NCBI GenBank assembly: GCA_023379075.1
Contig: JAMCSO010000023.1
Coordinates: forward strand, 1 to 7,051
DNA: 7,051 bases
Direction: 5' to 3'
From: Candidatus Martarchaeota archaeon
GTDB lineage: Archaea > Micrarchaeota > Micrarchaeia > Micrarchaeales > CABMGC01
Shown: piece after piece, positions 4,408-7,051 of the stretch
Layout: each line of letters starts with the position of its first letter
How positions within the stretch are numbered: position 1 is the first letter of the stretch
Made by a program: the position numbers and the translations under genes
Notes under the pieces: generated by a model
Told to the model about the DNA's origin: nothing
The model's database searches: none
What the model saw: the letters and a program-made list of their open reading frames with translations, nothing else

Positions 4408-5862
4408 ATGACTGAGGAATCTAGAATAGAAAAGCTAGAAAAGCTTAGAGGGATGGGAATAAATCCTTATCCATATACATACAGCCAAAAGAATCATGCA
4501 AACGAGATCGTGGAAGATTATGCGGCTTTCGAGGGAAAGACTGTTTGGGTCGCAGGAAGGGCCTTAAGGCTCAGAAGAATGGGGAAATTATACTTCATAG
4601 ACCTTGTTGATATCACAGGCAAAATACAGGTCATGGCTCTTTCCGGTGTGACAGACGAAAATTCCCTAAATCTTATAGAGATAATGGATGCAGGAGATAT
4701 AATAGGGGTTAATGGGAAGGTTACTAAAACCAAGAGGGGAGAGATAAGCATAGAAGCAAAAACCATCTCAATGCTTGCAAAATCTCTAAGGACTCTTCCC
4801 GAAAAGTTCCATGGCCTCAGCAACACCGAAACACGATACAGAAAGAGGTATCTCGATTTTATGGTAAACCATGACGCTAGGAAGTTTTTTATTACACGCG
4901 CAAAAATCCTGAAATATGTGCGCGACTTTCTGGACGGGCGTGATTATCTGGAGTTTGAGACGCCAATACTCCAGCCGACATACGGGGGGGCCAATGCAAA
5001 GCCTTTCATAACCCACCATAATGCCCTAGAGTCTGACTTTTACCTTAGGGTCGCAGACGAGCTTTACCTGAAGCGTCTAATAATCGGCGGTTTTGAGAAA
5101 GTCTACGAAGTATCGAAGGACTTCAGGAATGAGGACATAGACTCTACGCATAATCCTGAGTTTACCCAGGTAGAATTATATGAGGCATACAGGGATTACA
5201 ACTATTACATGGAGCTTGCCGAAGAGCTGATCAACGGACTCGTCGTAAAACTTTTCAGTTCTGAAAGAATACCTTACCTGGAATACGAGATAGATTTCAA
5301 GAAGCCGTTCAAGAGAGTAAGATGGGTCGACGAGCTCAAGAGGAAGACGGGCATCGATATCTCTGAATTATCTGATGACGAAGCCAGGGAAATTGCACGA
5401 TCAGAGCATCTTGACATAGCAATGAAGAATGCATATCATGTTGCCGATGCTCTATTTGACAAATATATAAAGCCAGATCTAATCAATCCAACCTTTGTAA
5501 TTGACTTCCCTTCATACATGTGCCCCCTTGCAAAAGACAAGCGAGACGATGCAAGACTAAGCGAACGCTTTGAGATATTCATAGCTGGAAGGGAAGCAGG
5601 CAATTGCTACTCCGAACTTACAGATCCTATAGAACAGAGAAAGAAATTCGAGGATCAGGACAAAGAGCGAAGAATGGGCGATTCAGAGGTTCCTCCATCT
5701 GACGAAGATTTTCTGGAATCGATAGAATATGGCATGCCTCCGACAGCAGGACTCGGCCTATCAATCGACCGATTAACCATGATACTCACAAACAACTCTT
5801 CAATAAAAGAAGTTATAGCATTTCCTTCCGTGAAACCGGAACGCAGGAAAGAAAAAGAATAA
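4408..5862 (+). CDS. lysS: Lysyl-tRNA synthetase, class II
   Basis: It attaches lysine to tRNA-Lys in the cytosol using ATP. The 484 residues match the family length of about 490-505. A short N-terminal helix precedes an OB-fold anticodon-binding domain (about 45-135). The class II catalytic core follows: motif 1 around FLDGRDYLEFETPIL (174-188), the lysine-site stretch YGGANAKPFITHHNAL, motif 2 FRNED with Arg240 and Glu242, GREAGNCYSELTDP (394-407), and motif 3 GLGLSIDR (448-455) with Arg455. All key residues are present, so it should be active. Many archaea instead use the unrelated class I LysRS, so the class II form marks either lineage or transfer. It starts at ATG after a TATA-like box with no real Shine-Dalgarno and stands alone between a divergent YbjQ gene and tRNA-Ser. 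Confidence 0.97.
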   Translation: MTEESRIEKLEKLRGMGINPYPYTYSQKNHANEIVEDYAAFEGKTVWVAGRALRLRRMGKLYFIDLVDITGKIQVMALSGVTDENSLNLIEIMDAGDIIGVNGKVTKTKRGEISIEAKTISMLAKSLRTLPEKFHGLSNTETRYRKRYLDFMVNHDARKFFITRAKILKYVRDFLDGRDYLEFETPILQPTYGGANAKPFITHHNALESDFYLRVADELYLKRLIIGGFEKVYEVSKDFRNEDIDSTHNPEFTQVELYEAYRDYNYYMELAEELINGLVVKLFSSERIPYLEYEIDFKKPFKRVRWVDELKRKTGIDISELSDDEAREIARSEHLDIAMKNAYHVADALFDKYIKPDLINPTFVIDFPSYMCPLAKDKRDDARLSERFEIFIAGREAGNCYSELTDPIEQRKKFEDQDKERRMGDSEVPPSDEDFLESIEYGMPPTAGLGLSIDRLTMILTNNSSIKEVIAFPSVKPERRKEKE

Positions 5863-5895
5863 CAGCTCCTCTTCTGAGCATTGAGCTAAAGAATG

Positions 5896-5927
5896 ATCTG
5901 CTGCAGATATAAAAGCAAGCTTTATAT
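5896..5927. repeat. Two adjacent palindromes after lysS
   Basis: ATCTGC-T-GCAGAT (5896-5908) is a 6-bp dyad around one base. It is followed by an imperfect palindrome centred on AAAGC-AA-GCTTT (5912-5923) with AT-rich flanks. They lie between lysS and the tRNA-Ser promoter and could be an operator or help end lysS transcription. A tandem 9-base repeat CTATATTTG follows at 5947-5964. Confidence 0.45.
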
Positions 5928-5978
5928 ATTATACTATGGAATATATCTATATTTGCTATATTTGGTGGCTTGGCAAAG

Positions 5979-5988
5979 GTTAAAATAA
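5979..5988 (+). promoter_or_regulatory. TATA-like box of the tRNA-Ser/ribosomal unit
   Basis: GTTAAAATAA is centred about 29 bases before the mature tRNA-Ser 5' end, the expected distance for archaeal transcription starting just ahead of the tRNA. It is flanked by inverted arms GGCTTG (5967-5972) and CAAGCC (5989-5994). No other promoter is apparent before rps13. Confidence 0.55.
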
Positions 5989-6050
5989 CAAGCCGATAAA
6001 TGTTTAACAGCTGCCAGGGTGGCGGAATCCGGTAACGCGTGCGCCTGGAA

Positions 6051-6063
6051 ATTACTTCCTGCA
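6051..6063 (+). other. 13-nt tRNA intron in the anticodon loop (position 37/38)
   Basis: It lies at the canonical archaeal site after nucleotide 37. Folding gives 5' bulge AAA, 3' bulge CAA, and a 4-bp central helix CTGG/CCTG with one T-T mismatch. There is no inner helix, as the remaining six bases form only a loop. This is a relaxed bulge-helix-bulge. Cuts AA|A and CA|A give the mature loop CTGGAAA. Confidence 0.8.
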
Positions 6064-6095
6064 AGCGCATGGCCTCACGGCCTCCTGGGTTCAAA

Positions 6096-6111
6096 AGCAT
6101 TATGCTGAGTA
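6096..6111 (+). other. 16-nt tRNA intron in the T-loop (position 59/60)
   Basis: It folds into a complete bulge-helix-bulge: outer helix CTGGG/CCCAG (the T-stem), central 4-bp helix TTCA/TGAG (one T-G pair), three-base bulges AAA (6094-6096) and TAT (6110-6112), and inner helix GCA/TGC closed by TTA. Cutting between the second and third base of each bulge, as the archaeal splicing endonuclease does, leaves exactly TTCAAAT. Confidence 0.88.
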
Positions 6112-6139
6112 TCCCAGCCCTGGCGCTCAATGTGGTTTA

Positions 6140-6700
6140 ATGGCTCAAGAATCAAAACAACAAGGAAAAGTTAAAGGAGGAGAGGAAGGCATAGTTAGAA
6201 TGGCTGGTAGGGATATCAGCGGAAGATACAACATACCTCATGCATTGATGCAAATAAAGGGTGTAGGCCACAATATGGCAAACGCCCTTGCCATAGGAGC
6301 CGAGAAGACACTCAACATAAGCAGAGATACTAAAATAGGGACTCTCTCAGAAGAGCAGCTCTCAAAGCTTGAGGGCATACTGAAAGATCCTTTAAAAGTC
6401 AAAGTTCCTTCATATTTATTGAACAGAAGAAAGGAGATGGACTCTGGAGTAGATGTGCATCTTTCAGGAACAGATTTGATTGTAAAAGTCAAGCAGGACA
6501 TAGAAAACGATATTAAAATACAGACTTACAGGGGCTTTAGGCACCAGTATGGTCAAAAGGTCAGGGGTCAGAAGACAAGATCTACTGGCAGAACTGGAAG
6601 CACCGTGGGTGTCGTGAAAAAGAGCCTGCAGCCAGCGAAGAAAGGTGCTGGAGGCAGTCCCGGAAGCAGTCCTGGAAGCAGCAGTGCCCCTGGAAAATAA
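6140..6700 (+). CDS. rps13: Small-subunit ribosomal protein S13 (archaeal S13p/uS13)
   Basis: S13 sits in the head of the 30S subunit and contacts tRNA and the large subunit. Conserved stretches are GIVRMAGRDISG (17-28), IPHALMQIKGVGHNMANAL, the helical middle, and the C-terminal rRNA-binding part FRHQYGQKVRGQKTRSTGRT followed by GSTVGVVKK. At 186 residues it is longer than the usual roughly 150: it has about 15 extra N-terminal residues and a tail after VKK ending in a Gly/Ser/Pro stretch built from three 12-base repeats (6650-6685). The ATG at 6140 lies 14 bases after tRNA-Ser with neither Shine-Dalgarno nor TATA box, so its mRNA probably comes from the tRNA promoter. rps4 follows after 11 bases. 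The ATG at 6130 is out of frame. Confidence 0.96.
   Translation: MAQESKQQGKVKGGEEGIVRMAGRDISGRYNIPHALMQIKGVGHNMANALAIGAEKTLNISRDTKIGTLSEEQLSKLEGILKDPLKVKVPSYLLNRRKEMDSGVDVHLSGTDLIVKVKQDIENDIKIQTYRGFRHQYGQKVRGQKTRSTGRTGSTVGVVKKSLQPAKKGAGGSPGSSPGSSSAPGK
6650..6685 (+). repeat. Three 12-base tandem repeats in the S13 tail
   Basis: GGAGGCAGTCCC (6650), GGAAGCAGTCCT (6662) and GGAAGCAGCAGT (6674) are in phase with the codons and encode GGSP, GSSP and GSSS. The tail is probably disordered and has grown by slippage. Confidence 0.75.
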
Positions 6701-6711
6701 GATGTGAGTGA

Positions 6712-7051
6712 ATGGGATCCCCAAAAAGAATCAGGAAGAAATATGAAAAGCCAAAGATGATGTGGGATAAGATAAGAATAGATAATGAGCATAAACTCAG
6801 AGATTCTTATGGTCTTAGAAATCTCAAGGAACTCTGGAAGGCGGCTAGCGAGCTGAGACGGGTAAGGAGAAACGTGAGAGCTGTGCTTTCTGGGCGGGCA
6901 AGCGAAGAGACCGGAAAGAATATAATTTCAAGGCTTGCGAAATACAATATAATAAGAAATGATGCGAGTCTTGATGATATACTAGTCATCAAGACAGAAG
7001 CAATATTGGAGAGAAGGTTACAATCTGTGGTCTATAGAAAAGGAATGTCAT
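6712..7051 (+). CDS. rps4: Small-subunit ribosomal protein S4 (archaeal S4p/uS4), N-terminal part
   Basis: S4 is a primary 16S rRNA-binding protein that nucleates assembly of the 30S body. The first 113 codons are visible and run off the right edge. Recognisable parts are the start MGSPKRIRKKYEKPKMMWDK, then YGLRNLKELWKAASELRRVR, the archaeal-type SLDDIL stretch, and ILERRLQSVVYRKGMS, where the S4 RNA-binding domain begins. The ATG at 6712 matches the family start and follows GTGA repeats with little Shine-Dalgarno character. It lies 11 bases after rps13 in the conserved order rps13-rps4, so rps11 and rpoD are expected next. Confidence 0.95.
   Translation, partial: MGSPKRIRKKYEKPKMMWDKIRIDNEHKLRDSYGLRNLKELWKAASELRRVRRNVRAVLSGRASEETGKNIISRLAKYNIIRNDASLDDILVIKTEAILERRLQSVVYRKGMS

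Larger units (their letters stand above)
6013..6125 (+). tRNA. tRNA-Ser, anticodon GGA, with two introns
   Basis: A type II tRNA reading UCC and UCU. The acceptor stem is GCCAGGG/CCCTGGC with serine-type discriminator G at 6125. The D-stem is GCG/CGC with GG at 6031-6032. The anticodon stem is TGCGC/GCGCA, the variable arm GGCC-TCAC-GGCC, and the T-stem CTGGG/CCCAG. Two loops are too long: the anticodon loop has 20 bases and the T-loop 23. Removing a 13-nt intron (6051-6063) gives loop CTGGAAA with anticodon GGA at 6047-6049; removing a 16-nt intron (6096-6111) gives TTCAAAT. The mature molecule is 84 bases. CCA is not encoded. It ends 14 bases before rps13 on the same strand. Confidence 0.92.

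Noticed and set aside
4984..4990. A run of seven G in lysS that might hide a sequencing frameshift.
   Set aside because: The frame reads YGGANAKPF across it, as the family expects.
6464..6792. Two overlapping minus-strand frames antisense to the rps13 tail and rps4 start.
   Set aside because: Both strands cannot be coding here, and the ribosomal proteins are unmistakable.

Overview
The window is archaeal chromosomal DNA, moderately AT-rich. The evidence is: archaeal-type ribosomal proteins S13p and S4p in the order that opens the conserved archaeal rps13-rps4-rps11-rpoD operon; a tRNA-Ser carrying bulge-helix-bulge introns; TATA-like boxes about 26-40 bases upstream of starts; short or absent mRNA leaders; and the N-terminus of a tetraether lipid synthase-like radical SAM protein. 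The disrupted tRNA, class II lysyl-tRNA synthetase and lean gene content would fit a DPANN lineage such as Micrarchaeota, or a Thermoplasmata-like archaeon. The window cannot decide this.

Layout. 1-428 (-): N-terminal part of the radical SAM protein, broken at the left edge. Bases 1-26 there are a perfect inverted copy of dnaJ bases 1598-1623, which looks like a chimeric contig end. 429-1026: a 598-base divergent intergenic region with a tandem 16-base promoter repeat, an IS200/IS605-end-like hairpin, a 10-bp inverted repeat and a weak RpiA-like gene remnant on the minus strand. 1027-2028 (+): J-domain protein with a duplicated 18-base start. 2142-2882 (+): a left-handed beta-helix repeat protein. 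2954-3028 (+): tRNA-Lys(UUU). 3030-4265 (-): a two-gene unit made of a YbjQ-family protein and a six-helix membrane protein, in the same frame and separated by one TAG. 4408-5862 (+): class II lysyl-tRNA synthetase. 6013-6125 (+): tRNA-Ser(GGA) with two introns. 6140-6700 (+): S13p. 6712 to the right edge (+): S4p, partial.

Most of the window serves translation: lysine charging (LysRS and its tRNA-Lys substrate about 1.4 kb apart), serine decoding and the small ribosomal subunit. The tRNA-Ser ends 14 bases before rps13 and that gap has no promoter of its own, so the two are probably co-transcribed and tRNA processing would create the 5' end of the ribosomal mRNA.

The most striking element is the second tRNA-Ser intron. 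It is 16 nt long, lies in the T-loop, has an intact 3-4-3 bulge-helix-bulge, and its removal restores a perfect TTCAAAT loop.
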